From Thermothielavioides terrestris NRRL 8126 (taxonomy: Eukaryota > Ascomycota > Sordariomycetes > Sordariales > Chaetomiaceae): a DNA stretch of 64,000 nt. The stretch lies in NCBI RefSeq assembly GCF_000226115.1, contig NC_016458.1, forward strand, positions 3,224,001-3,288,000. The letters are read 5' to 3'. Shown here piece by piece: positions 9,874 through 22,215 of this stretch. Below the pieces are notes generated by a model. It saw nothing but the letters and a program-made list of their open reading frames with translations. It had not been told where the DNA came from and did not search any database. How positions within the stretch are numbered: the stretch's first letter is position 1; every line of letters starts with the position of its first letter. The position numbers and the translations under genes were made by a program.

Positions 9874-12800
9874 CTCGACCACGTTGGTGACGAAGACTAT
9901 CCAGGATCGCGTGCAAATGCGCTTGACGGGGGACCGTGCCTTTCGGCTGCCAATGGAACAGGTAATCGACGTGGCGTCCGATCCAGGCTACGGCGGGGAG
10001 AGTTTGCAGCCACTCGCATGTCAGCTCGGGCGATACAGAAAAAGAGAAAAAAAAAGGTTGTGTGAGCTGGGGACCGCCGAAGCAGGCCGCGACTGTGCGG
10101 CTCAAGCCGGAATAGCCGGGAAAGCCAGCGACAGAGATGCGTTGCACGTACCTAGAGAGGGCGAGGTATCTTCCGGTCTGCCGGCGCTGGGCCGCTCTCC
10201 ATCAGGTGGAGCAGGAAGGCGAAAAAAAAAGAGAGAGTGAGCGACTCGAAGGGAGCGATGGCGCAGAGTTCAGATGCTCGGTCGTCGACGTGTGTCGATC
10301 GCAGTCGAATGTATGCAGAGAACGAGGAGCGTGATGCTTAAGAGCTCTGCAAACTGACAGGATCTAGGGCGACTTGATTGCTTGGTGTGGTGTGTGGTTC
10401 AAGTTGCGGGCGATGGGAGATGCTGTCGCAGGTCGGCGGTCGATGGTGGGACCGTCGAGTCGAGTCGGGGCAGGGTGCGGGGGGGCTGGTTTAACAATGT
10501 ATCCGCCTAACCCGCTTGGGAGCTGGGCCTTTCAGATGGCAACTGGGTGCCAGGATTGGCCTGACAAAGGAGCCAGGAGACTGCCGACTTTGACGGGTAG
10601 AAAATTCTTTTTGTCGGTGGGCTCCAACCAAGACGGAGAGCAAAAGTAAGCCTGCAACTGCGGGACCGGTTGGAGAGGGGAGAGCGCGCGACGGATGGAA
10701 GTGCGGGTTGAAAGCGAAGGTAGTTAGTGTAGGGAGACCCGGCGTTGCACAGGGTGCGTGGGCTTGGAGAAAGCGAAGCCGGCCGGGAGCAGTGCCCCAC
10801 AGAAGCGGTACCTTGGTAAAGCTCAAGTTAACCGCCGAGTCCGCTGGCAGTGCTGCGCACCTGGCTGCAGCGCGTACAAGGTTGGCTTGGGTTGGCTTTC
10901 GTGCTGCTTGGGCCCCAGGGCGCGGCCTGTGAAGGGTGAAGGAGGATGGAAGTAATCCGTAAAGGACGCAGTCTTGTCGCTGCTATGTGTTGCGCATGAG
11001 GCCGCCGGGGCCTCTGTTCCGGGAACGGAGGGGACTCCGACCAGGGGCACGCAAGGAAAGTTGGGACGCGCACAGTCAGCCCAAGGGAATCGACGGACCA
11101 ACACGCGTTGGAGAGGCAAACGATAGGGTTTCTCGGGAAATCGATCGATCGCACAAACAGTGATTGCAGCCGCTGTGTGTTTTGGTCTCGCGGACTGCTC
11201 CTCTTCGGCGAGGGATAGTTGCGGGAAGGATGCTAACTAGGGCAGGCGAGCGAGGGAGCGAGGGCGTGTCCAGCCCGAAGTGGCTAGGCTGCTGCGCATT
11301 CAGCACATAGCGCTCAGCGCTCAGAACCTCCCAGAGTTCACACTCACTTATCACAGTAGAAGGTAGGTATCGATTAGGTCGGGTGATATGTGGCCACGCA
11401 ACCAGCATGGAAAGGTAAGGTAGGTAGGAAGGCAGATGGAGGGCAAAATGTCTGAACTTGCTTATTCGTTATTTGCCCTCTTGTGAGACGCTGAGTTCGC
11501 CAAGCTAACCCCACCTCCGAAGCTGGCCGTAACTAATCCGATGGGGGGTAGCTGCTGCTATGATTGGTGTTCGTGTCGGTCGGGTCGGGTCTGACACGTT
11601 TTCTTGGCAGCTTCTGACAGCACCTGTCACTTCAGGTTGATCAGTCCTTGTGAAGCTAAAGGTGATGTTCACCGCTGCGCCTCATGGCAGCAGGAGCCTG
11701 CCAGCACAGTGTGCACTAGCGGACCATAAGCGCCCTTTTATAAAAGATGAGAAACAATATCCGTGCAAAATCAACGACGGAAAGATTGCTGACGTCCCTC
11801 CCCTGACGACTCTCCCGGAGGCGGGGTGGTGCAGGACTTCACCCGTGAGCAGCCCTGGACAACCCGCGCTCTGCGGGGCATGAACAGGCAAGGGAGGCCT
11901 TGGGGATCTTGGCTCCGAAAACAGGGAGAATAGGAGGTTGCAAAAAATCCATTCTCCTCCTCCAGGTCCGATGGTGAGAGTTGGAAGCCAACCTACTTCA
12001 ACGGCACTCCTTGGTGCGTCTGGATCCGTTCCTTTGACTGGCGGTTTCGCAGTTGGATGCGGCGTTCAGGTGCAGGGTTTCGATTGGTTGACCCCGCGGG
12101 ATCGACCGGCTCTTCTGTTGAGCCTCGTTGTGACGGGGCACGAAGGTGGGTTCACTTCGGGCAGGCGAAAACTAATACGGCTAAGCGGATTGCAGTTTGC
12201 TGGATACCTTGCTGTTGACTGTGCAGAAAGGGTAGCTTGGGTAGTCGCCGGTGAGCAGCGCGGGATGGATTCGAGCATGGAGAGAGTTGAAGAAAGCAAT
12301 CTCAATCCGGAGATGCTCGACGCCGTTACCTGTGGCACAACACGGCCTTTTATTCTGGGGTGGGAACTCGCACCGGGACATCTGCCTTGGACGCGCTGCC
12401 TCGCGTCCAGGCGACTGCGTAGTCGTCTGACTTCGGGACGACCTGAAGCAAGGAAGTTGGTGTGCTGAGAAATCCCGAGTCGGACGCTCGTAAACGACAG
12501 CTTCGTCGTGAGCTTGGCCTTTCCACCTGGCTTCCGCGCTCTTCACCGAAACAGGTCCGAGAACATGGCGAGCATGGGCGCCCAGGTACTTCTCGCCTGC
12601 CGGTGTGACTCGCAGCTGAGACATCAGGCACACCAAACGTAAAAGCGCACAGCCGTGTTCACCCCATCCCCAGCGCGCAAGACGTCATGTCTCTAAATCC
12701 TGGGCAGGGGGCCAAGATGCCGTACCGTTGTGGGATGGTGCGGTCGCCAGACCTGCGCGACCAACCACCGAACCCAACCGCACTACCTTACCATCTCTGT

Positions 12801-14375
12801 ATGTACATGTACTCTGTATACACCTACCATTAGCGCTGTGCATGTAATCTGTCCTGTCCAGGTTAGATCCTGCAGGTAGCTAGATGGAAGAGTGCCGGCG
12901 TCGACGGGAGCTCCACAACACGATGCAGACGCAGGAAAGGGATCGGCCCGTGTGATACACGAAGCAACGTTCGCTTGACGATTGCCGGAGCTGTGCCATG
13001 CATGACAGATGGCAGATCGGATCGGGACTGTACCTGAGGTACTAATACCGTCCGTTCAAATTCTTGCCCTCCTCCATCGCTCGTCGTCCTTGTTCGAGTA
13101 CCCTGCCTCGGCTACCGTGATACCTCTGCTGCCTGTCGGGTTCGTGGACGGTTTTGAAGCAAGGCAGAGTAGCTCGAGGGTAGGGGCGTAAATCAGGCCC
13201 CTAGCTCCTACATGGTACACTGTAGGTACCTACCTGGCAGTAAAGAACAACCTGGAAGAAAAGGAGGGGAGAAGAAATAGGAAATCTAGAGTGGCACACC
13301 ATGCTGCGCCCCCGCCTCAGAAGAAGACAGGAGTGACAAGTCGAGTGCGCTTCCACGTGCTGACGCCATCGGCCGGTCCCATACAAGTCACAGTACCGGT
13401 GCGCCCCATCGCGACTCACTTAACTCCTTACCTTACCTCAGGTCATCAGAGCTCGGCGGCCCTGCCTACCCACTGCTGGGTAGGGAGTGTATGCGCGCCA
13501 TGTTCAGGAGTGGTGCGAAGAGGTCGGTTTGAGACTGGATGGCACCCTCTTCAACTCGGTACTTGGTCCGTGATCACTTTGCTGTGGGGCGAACTGATCA
13601 GAAGGCCAATCACATCGACAGGATCAGCGCAGTGGGTGCCCTCCCAGAAGTGCGCCAACTGACAGGGGTGGCACGCAGCAGTGCCGCTTCTGGTACCGTC
13701 CCCACTGCTTTCGCAGCACATGAACCACCTAACTTCCTCTTGACAATCCCATCCGAAGGCACCGACGCGGAGCAACTTTCCCACAGCCCAAACAGCGCCC
13801 ACAAGTAGCGCCCCCGTTTGCGGCAGCATCGGCGAGTTTGCGCACTTTGCCTTTCGCGTTTCCCCCAGCTACGGGGACGAGTTTTCGCTGCCATTTTCGA
13901 GTCGGACCTGCAAGCGAAAACGGGATAGAAGCCAGAGTGCCTTAAAACACGGGGCGGAATCCAAGAAATAGACCTCCAGCAACAACACCCCGAATCATTC
14001 TGGACTCAGTGAGGGGCCATCCTCGTTCCCAAACCGTACGTGCACTTGTTGCCATCGTGGTTCTTGTCCTCTCCAACGGCATCCTGTGCCTCCCAGCGTG
14101 TCTTGACAGTGCTTACCCAGCCCCGACCCCAATCCCCAAGCTTCTGCCCGCACCCAAGTGCAACAGCTTCAACATACATCTTGTTGACTTCTTGCTCACT
14201 CCAATGTCTCTAGTGTGGTCACCGGGACCCGTGCCAGCCCTGCCAACTCCCCACGCTTCTTGCCACCCGCAGTTTGCCCGACAGCAACGTCCAAAGTACC
14301 GGACGCCATTCGCGTGTCTCTTCCCTCCCCAGCCTCGCCGATCGCGGTATCAAGAGCGACGAGGGTCGGTGAGCC
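9874..14375. other. Long intergenic region upstream of the bHLH gene and SFT2
   Basis: These 4.5 kb separate two divergent genes. I found no ORF with a recognisable domain; the longest (11938-12468, 176 codons) starts at TTG and looks random. The part next to 9874 should hold the bHLH 5' UTR, perhaps with introns. Short A-rich tracts occur near 10038-10055 and 10208-10215. No tRNA-like B box with pairing arms was found. Regulatory DNA or an unannotated non-coding RNA is possible. Confidence 0.5.
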
Positions 14376-15603
14376 ATGGCTTCGGCATCGTTTCGTGAGT
14401 CAATCAACTCGCTAGGCTGGTCGCGCCGTGATGCGGACCTGCCGGTAAACACATCGCGGCAAGGCGGTTTTCTGTCATCGCTGCAGTCTCTCAACCCCTT
14501 TGCCGACCGTGGCTATGTCCGACTGCCGACCACTGAAGGCGCGGGGGCCCCTTTACCGGCGCCTAGCCGCCGCGAGGAGGATGACGCGTGGTTTGCCTGT
14601 GAGTCAACGCGTCTTTCCCTTGCTTTCTTTCAACGCCCCAACCCCCCGACATCCCTCCCAACCCCCCCCCCCCTTTCCCCCCCCCAAACAAACTCCCCCA
14701 CCCCATGTTTCCTGATTTAGCTGCTTTCCCCAGCAGGCGGACGGGCCATGCAGGACATGTGCCGGCTCTGCAGGGTCATGTCTCACGCTGCCCCTCCCGC
14801 GGATCCCGTATTTTGTCGCTGTCCTTCATTATAGTCATTCACTCAAGCAGCGGTTCCGCCGTGAGAGAGTTTCTGAACTGGCTGACGAGACATAGTGAGT
14901 CGGTGGGATCGTCTGCTGATTTTTGGTGCCTGCAACCTCGGGGCGCTTGCCTGCTTTGTTATCTGCTTCGCCCTCTTCCCACTCATATCTCTGGGAAGGC
15001 CGCGCAAGCTAGTCGTCTTGTAAGTGCCTAGTTTCGGCTCAATCCTTCCTTGCACTGTTCTGAAGCGCCCTGTGAACGATCATGCGCGCCGCGCGGCCCC
15101 GGCCGGGCGTATCTCAAGGCCGGGGGTAACTCGGTGAGCATCTGTTCTCGGTGCTGCCTTCGGTGACAACGCTCTCTTTCTCCTCTCTTTCTTTAGGCAG
15201 TATCAGGACGTCGCGAGGCTGACTCGGAGATGTGCACACCCTGCACAGATGGACCCTGGGTTCGATCCTCTTCCTCTCCTCCTCTGCTGCCATCATGGGC
15301 CCATTGGCATACTTACAGCACCTCGTCTCGACGCCACGGCTGCCGTTCACAGCAGCCTACTTCGGGTCTCTCGGACTGACCTTATACTTTTCCATCGGCG
15401 TAAGTCAGCCATGTGTTCGAGTGCTAGGCGCAATACTGAGATGCTGCCAGTTACAAAACACCTTCCTTACCCTGCTCGCAGGGCTTATCCAACTGGCCTC
15501 CCTAGTGTGGTATCTCGTGAGCTACTTCCCCATGGGCTCCAGCGGATTGCGCCTAGTAAGCAGCTTTGGGGCCCGCAGGGCCGCCGCCTGGATGACCAGC
15601 TAG
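14376..15603 (+). CDS. SFT2: Protein transport protein SFT2 (Got1/Sft2 family)
   Basis: Four exons (14376-14598, 14896-15019, 15249-15399, 15451-15603) give 216 residues. Sft2 is a tetraspanning Golgi protein acting in fusion of endosome-derived vesicles with the Golgi. The N-terminus (LQSLNPFADRGYVRLPTTEG) is cytosolic. Splicing gives DDAWFALSRWDRLLIFGACN, then ALACFVICFALFPLISLGRP (TM1), RKLVVLWTLGSILFLSSSAA with GPLAYLQHL (TM2), PFTAAYFGSLGLTLYFSIGL (TM3) and NTFLTLLAGLIQLASLVWYL (TM4), and finally SYFPMGSSGLRLVSSFG. All donors are good GTRAGT types and every junction agrees with the family sequence. Intron 1 (297 nt) contains an almost unbroken C tract near 14660-14690, and intron 2 is 229 nt, long for this window. 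No single exon encodes more than about 75 residues, so the gene is easily missed. Confidence 0.93.
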
Positions 15604-18600
15604 CAAGCTAGCACCAGGCGCCAAGCGCCCGGATGGCCTCCGACCCTACGAAGAGTAGCCGATGTGGTTATGACCGTCAGTGTATGTACGTACTGTACTT
15701 GTCCGCCCCGTGAAATAGTCTTTTTCTTTTTTGAGCTGCACCATCCCATGTATCTAAGGCTCTGGCGTGGTTTCGAAGAACGTCGATGGTCGCCCGTCCT
15801 GGTGTCATCTGGGGAATAGTGAGGTTTGGGTCGCGCTTTGCATACACATCACTGTGTATGTACCTATGCAAACTTGTCCAAGCCGGAAATGAGCCGAGTG
15901 CTTTCTGTCGCATTGCGTACAACCCTGCATTACGGTAGAATCCGCAGGCCAGCTCGCATAGGTTTTGAGAGCCTCGCCACTACGACGAAACGTTCCGGCA
16001 GGGAGACGGGTAGAACCTTTAGCCGGCAACTTGTTGCCACCAGGCCGACTGTGCTGTCTCACTACGGTCTCTGGTTCCGGACTGGTCGAGCGGACTGTTA
16101 AGGTTGGACCGGCTATCGAGCCGCACTACACTACCTACTGTGTAGACTCTGGAGTCTGGCACATCCGCGTTGGTGGCCCCTGAAAGTCCGTCGATACTCG
16201 AAGCCCACAGATTGGCTAGGTACTGAAGCAGCTGGTGGGAATACATCTAGTTACGCAGTGTGCGAACGGCTGTGACACTTCGTTGACAAATACATATCTA
16301 AAAGACTTATCATGGCCTGCATCAGAATGCGTCTGCCCCAAGGCTAAATGATGTGGGAGGATGCGCTGCTGTGCCAGTAACGGCGCCGGGACCCGATTTG
16401 CCAGTGCCAGCCCCGGACATAACTTCTTTCCAGAAGCAACAAGCGAAGACCCGGAAACACCCATGTGTGTGGAGACCCCACCTCGGCCGATCCTCCGCCG
16501 GGGGGAAGCTCTCGAGCCTCCGTTACAGTGTGGTATTACCCCTGCCAAAAGGGCCTTGTCCAGTCGCGTTGATGCCAACTATGCCCAGAGTGCGAGGCAA
16601 TCAAGAACTTGGACGTGCATCTGTGCAGATTGGATGAGTTGTTTCCAGGAATAGCAAAACAAAGGACCTGCTACCCACTCCGTTACCAACGCTGCTACCC
16701 TCCCCGAGAATATCCGAACCATGTTACAAATGAACTTTGCATCGTGTATTCCGTATTCCGTGCTACCCGTCTATGTATTCCGTACGGTATCCCGGGACAG
16801 TATCATCGACAGTCCTCTCCCTGAAGCCGTTGCCGATCCCACTTCATGGATCGAGGACAAGAAAGCACGCTGGTGAGATGGAGAAGCGAAAGCCAATTTA
16901 TTCTGTCGAGATATGGATGGTCTTGGTTTGCAGCTTGGTCATACAGTCCGAAGGAAAGAGAGCAACCACGCTGGTGTAGTGCTCACGCTTACCACTTGGT
17001 ATCTGTAAATGGCACTGACCAGATCCTCCAAAGAGAGTTTAACTCTGCGTCCTCTCGGAGGATCCTCGACTCCAAGCAGGTTCGCGAGGTCCATCGTAGC
17101 TGTAGCCAGCCGAGACATGGCGAGGAAGGCTTTGAATGTGATGGCCACTGATCGACTGCGTTTAAGTCGCCAGGAATGTTGCGAGGACAAGCTCGAGTCG
17201 GGGAGCGATGGCCGGGTTCCCCTCCCAACTCAGAGTCCCATCAGGACAGGCGAGCGTTTCCCAGTGGGATGCAACTAGGCGGAAATTGCTGAAATTCCTA
17301 CCACGGTCTTGTCACGTCCGCCGCATGCCTCCAGGTTCCAGGTTGCCTGGCTTACCAGCGGATGACAGTGGGAATGTGGCACTGATTGGAAGCCACAGAA
17401 GCCCGGTGTTGAAAGGAAGTGTGACGGTTTTATCTTCTTCGCAACATGCACACACGCTCACACGATCACATGCGCCATTGCGCACCACGCCGTGGCCGTG
17501 GCCCAAGGATGATCAGGCCGGCAGCGAAGTCGGTGTTGGCGCGGGAGATTGAGGTGTCTGGTGCGAAGTATATACGGTAGGCAATAAAAGGATCTAGCGG
17601 CTTGCATTCTCAAGCCCTTAGCCAGGCACAGAAACACACCTGGCACAAAAGGACCTCTTTGCGGAACTCAGGTGTGCGTGTGGCCTACTTGCCCGTGTGG
17701 GGAGTTCGGAACTGGCCTGACTGAATTCGGCAACCTGGAAGGAGTTATCATTCGCTCCACTCAGTCACTCAACAAGGACATGAAAGAGCTCGAAGCTGCT
17801 CCCAGACCGGGGCACATGCCCTCTCGGATCATACATGCATGGAAACGAACTTTTCTTTTTGGCTTTTGGTCGAGATCGAGATTACCGCACTCTGGCTCGG
17901 ATTTCTTCTGCCTCACATTCGTTTTGTCATCTGAGATCGACCTGAAGCACCACCGATTTATATTCGCGCAACCCCCCCCACTGCGTCAGTCCCGAACGGC
18001 GCTTCCCCTCCGGCCCCAGCAGGCACCTGAGCTCTGCGCGCGGGACAATGCTAATTGTTTTGGGTACATCCATTACGTGCCGGGTTCTAACTCCACCACT
18101 TTTCCAGCAGCCCGAGTCTGAAGAACCGAGAAAAATTTATTCCCACGCACACAAATCTCGTCCGCCTTTCGCCCTGGCGAACGAACCACTTTCTGCCATT
18201 ACCCCCTCCGGCACAATTTTTTTTCCTCCTCTTCGTTTTCCCCTCCCCCATCCTTCACTCTGAGCCCTCGGTTTGCTCTGCCCTTGTGCACCTGGGATCT
18301 CTCACTAGTTAGAGGTCGGTCGCTAGGGCTTTGTTGGTGGTTGGTTGTTCTCGGGCCTAAAAGAGGTTGTTCGAGCTGGTGCGGAACCTTCACGCCTCGC
18401 TGCCACTGCCCGTCAACAACCGAGCCGCAACGCTTCTACCCGCAACGCCCACCTTCCTCGCTCCTTCCCTCCAGGTTCTCGGTCCGCGACGCTCGCAGCC
18501 TACCCGCTTGCTTAGCCACCTTGTGAGGAGCGCTGTTGGCCGAATCCCCAAACGGGAAATTCTCCGACCGACCACATCGAGTGCACGATCGCCAGATTTC

Positions 18601-18963
18601 GGCTCCGCGGCTTGCGGACAGTCCGCCCTCGCCTTCGTTGGAGGCAAACTGGTTCCCCAACTGAAAATAATCGAGAAGAGCCCGATTTAGCGACTCTCGC
18701 TCAACAATCCAGTCAAAGCCCTGGGTGTCTCTTGGCCCCGCCCCCAGCTTTCCGTCAGTGCGGGGAGGTTCTATCGGCCTCTCCGGACATCGCCCGACTT
18801 GACGAGGCATACTGAGCACACTCGGCAGGGGTTAAGCGCGCCGACGTTGCTTGCAGCTTCCTGTCGACGAGGGCTTGCATCCGCACGCGGCCAGGCTGAC
18901 CTGTCCCCGACGTGCCCCTTCTCTCACGTACTCAGTGGCGACTTGTTCCTCCTGGACGATACA
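15604..18963. other. Intergenic region between SFT2 and the LARP1-family gene
   Basis: 3.4 kb without a supportable gene. Open frames are at most about 150 codons, mostly begin at non-ATG codons and show no domain. The last kilobase is pyrimidine-rich and probably includes the LARP1-family promoter and leader. A CACTACACTACC block lies near 16125. Confidence 0.5.
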
Positions 18964-21900
18964 ATGTCGGCCACAACGTTTTCCTACGCGCAAGCTGCGC
19001 GGGGTCAGACCGCTTCACAACCGAGTCCGCAACAGACTTCGAGCCCTGCCCCGTCGACGACTGGCTCTCAGGGAAAAGATGACGCGTCTACCGGTGCCAC
19101 GTCTGTGACAGCGCCCTCAGTTGCCACCAATGGCGCCGAAGTTCAAGATACTCAGAGGCTTGCAACCCAGGTGGAAGGTCCAGCGTCAAAGCAGGATTCT
19201 GAGGCTTCTTCTGTTGTTGGCGCAAGCTCGTCTACAGCATCCGTCGCGGAGCAGTCTGGAAAGACAGCCCAAGAGAACAGCACAAAGGCGACCGATATCA
19301 CGGCCCAGTCCCAAGGCGAGGACAAGGGCTCACGCTCGACTAGTCGGACCTCCCGCGTGAACGACAACACGGACGGCAGGAGAGGTCGGAAGGGCAAGAA
19401 AGGTCGTGCGAGTGACAAGGATGCACAGAGCGAACAACACCAGGAGGACGATTCGGAGAAGGCGAAGGAGCCTGCAAAGCCCGTCATTCTCACAGAAGCG
19501 CCCCCCCCTGCAGTCAACCCATGGGCGAAACGCATGGAAGCCCAAAAAGCAGCCGTCAAGGCCAAACTTGCCTCACCAGACGGACCGGCGCCCGGTAGCG
19601 AGCAGAAGCTGGCCTCATCACAGGAAGATGCCGGTGCGCGCGGCACAAGCCAGAACGGTGCGAATGCGTCGCAGAAGAAGTCAGCTGAGGCATCACGGCC
19701 TGATCAGGCACCCCGCAAAAGCGGTACCCGTGGCAACCGGGCTGGCGACAAGGACGAGAAGAACCCGGTGTCGCTGCCTCCAGTCGCAGATCCCTCGCTC
19801 TGGCCTGACCCCAAGGCCGCCGCTGCACGGGAGCCGCTTCCCCGTAAGCCGCACGAGAAGGGCGACACGTCTCAAAAGGAGGGCCAAGAAGAGGCTGGTC
19901 CTCCTCGCAAGAAGACCTGGGAGAAGCTTGAGATTGTGCACTCTGTTGTCTTTGAGACCCAGCTCCCGCAACTTCGCGGCTCGAAACCTCGTGGTGGCGC
20001 GCGAGGCGGCCGTGAAGCTGGCTCGATCAGGGGCAACCATTCAGGTGCCGCCGGCGCCGCCGGCGCTGCCGGTACTGCCGGTACTGCCGGTGCAGCTGCC
20101 TCCCAAGCCTCCGCCGGCTCGATGAGCGACAAGGCGCCTTCTCCCGGGGGCGCCACAGGTCCCAGGGCTGCAACGATTCGTGCACGTGAGGGGAGCGTCC
20201 CTTCACGCTCGACATCCCAGCCCCAAGCACCGCACCCCTCAAAGCGGGCCTCAATTGATGGGGCTTCCCGCGACCAGCGCAAGACCTCGGCTCCAGGAAA
20301 CAGCACGATCGAGCATCCGCGCGATGCGAACCCGGATGCATCATCGGTGAGTTTTCGATGACAAACGATTTGTCCGACAGACCCAGTCTAGATGCTAACA
20401 AAACAACAGCTGTCGAAGAGGGCTAGTGCAGTACGAGATATCCGGGCCGAGAGTGGACCGTTGAATTTCGAGGCTGGGCAAGCGGCAGGCAAAACGCAAC
20501 CCCAGGAGCGAAACAGCTTCCAGACCCGCGGCGACTACGCGAAAGACGGTCCGCACGGGCAACAATATCCTGCACGCGAGAACCGTCCGGAGCGTGGTCG
20601 CGGCGGTGGTTACCGTGGCCGTGGTGGCCACGCCGGCTCCTCGTCTCACATGGGGTCTGCATCGTACGTCCCCAACGGACACTACCCAGCCCCTGCCGGC
20701 TTCCCATCCCGCCAGGCCTCCAGTGCGCACAGCCCTCCGCCTTTCTCCGGCCAGTTCCCGGCGGCTTTTGGCCACCCCACGAGAGGCAGGGGGAGCAAGT
20801 GGGCTGGCTCTGGTCAGTCAGCTGCGCGCAACAGTTCGGGCGCCGCTGGATTCCCACTTAAGACTCCCCAGATGGCCGATTTCGCGGTGGGCCAGTACCC
20901 TCCGTACATGTACTCGCCCATCTACGATCCATCTATCGCAATTCTCAAAACCCAGGTTGAGTACTACCTCTCTGTCGAGAACCTGTGCAAGGATTACTAC
21001 CTCCGTCAGCACATGGATGGGCAGGGCTTCGCCCCTTTGTCGATAATTGCAGACTTCAAGCGGATAAAAGCCGTTACTGAAGATCTGGAGTTGGTTCGAC
21101 TTGCTTGCTCGCTTTCCGATCAGATCGAGTTTGGTGTCGGTGACGATGGTATCGAGCGGTTGAGGATTCGCGACAAGTGGAAGCACTTCGTCCTGCCTCC
21201 CAATGAGCGCTTCGAACCTTATCGCAACAACGGCCCGACGACCTTCACTCCGTATACCAGGCCAGACGCCCATTTCGTCGCCCCTTTCCCCGGCCCTATT
21301 GTTCCTCAGCCGTATCCGACTGCAGCTGGTGGCGCTTTCCCGGCGTTTTCTGAGGAGCAGATGTTCCAGCCCCCCTTCGTCAACGGGGCTCTTTTCAACC
21401 CTGCCGTCAACGGCGCTGTGGTAAATGGCCACCATCATGGCCCCGAGTCGCGGCTGTCTGCCGGTGTCCCGGAATACGCGCCTCCTCAGTCTCCCGTTAC
21501 GCTGGAGAGCATGACCAACTTCTCCGACTCTCAGGTGGAGAACTTGATCATGGTTCTGAGCTACGAAGAGAAGGAGGGTTCGGGCTCTTCTGATGCTGCC
21601 GGCGTGGCAGGTTATGTCTCGGAGGATCCCCACGGGAGCCCAAACGGCGTTTCTGCGCGCTCGCCTGACATGCCAAGGTAACCTCCTTCCTCTTCCTGAT
21701 CCATCCAGATCCGCTTTGTTGTGTGTAATTCTAACCCGAACGATAGTGTCAACGGGGAGGCGCATGATGGGCCCGGCAATGCGGATCAACCCGAACGCGG
21801 GATCGTCTGGCTTGATACACAGGCGACTTCTTCTGCCGAGACGCAGACGGTCCGCAAACCTTACTCCGAGATCCGTCAGGCGGCGCTTGAGCAGCGTCGG

Positions 21901-22215
21901 AACGCAAAGGCCGGCGAGACTTCCCGCTTGATGCAGAAGCTTTACAAATTCTGGTCGCAGATGCTGCTCAACGACTTCAACGCCAAGGTTTACCAGGAGT
22001 TCAGAGAGCTGGCCCTCGAGGATGCGTCGCGGGAGGCGCCCATCAAGAGTGGGCTGAAGTACCTGCTTGAGCTTTACAACAGGCTTCTGTTTGACAACAA
22101 CACCCGGAAGCCTTGGCCTCAGGGCCGTGCAGTGCCGGAGATCTTGACGGCTCATTACAACGAGGCTGTCGAGTTGGACCTCAAAATTGGCGGCAAGGAG
22201 GTGACGACGATCTGA
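18964..22215 (+). CDS. LARP1-family RNA-binding protein (La motif + DM15)
   Basis: Three exons (18964-20346, 20410-21677, 21747-22215) give 1039 residues. LARP1-type proteins bind mRNA and control the translation and stability of ribosomal-protein transcripts; yeast Slf1/Sro9 are shorter relatives. The first 600 residues are disordered (Ser/Ala/Gly/Lys-rich), with a GAAGAAGAAGTAGTAGAAA tandem repeat near residues 360-380 and RGG-like runs (GRGGGYRGRGGH). The La motif lies at about 628-725: DPSIAILKTQVEYYLSVENL, DYYLRQHMDGQGFAPLSIIA, then KRIKAVTEDLELVRLACSLS. Exon 3 adds a C-terminal DM15-type repeat (about 945-1005: KLYKFWSQMLLNDFNAKVYQ, EFRELALEDA, SGLKYLLELYNRLLF). DM15 repeats bind the mRNA cap and first base in LARP1; only one clear repeat is visible here. 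Both introns have regular GT-AG ends and preserve the frame. Confidence 0.92.

Noticed and set aside
11938..12468. 176-codon + strand ORF in the long intergenic region
   Set aside because: It starts at TTG, has no recognisable domain or splice partners and looks like random open sequence.
20818..22155. 445-codon minus-strand ORF opposite the LARP1-family gene
   Set aside because: Antisense of the La motif and DM15 exons. It arises from GC-rich codon use and crosses the splice sites of the real gene.
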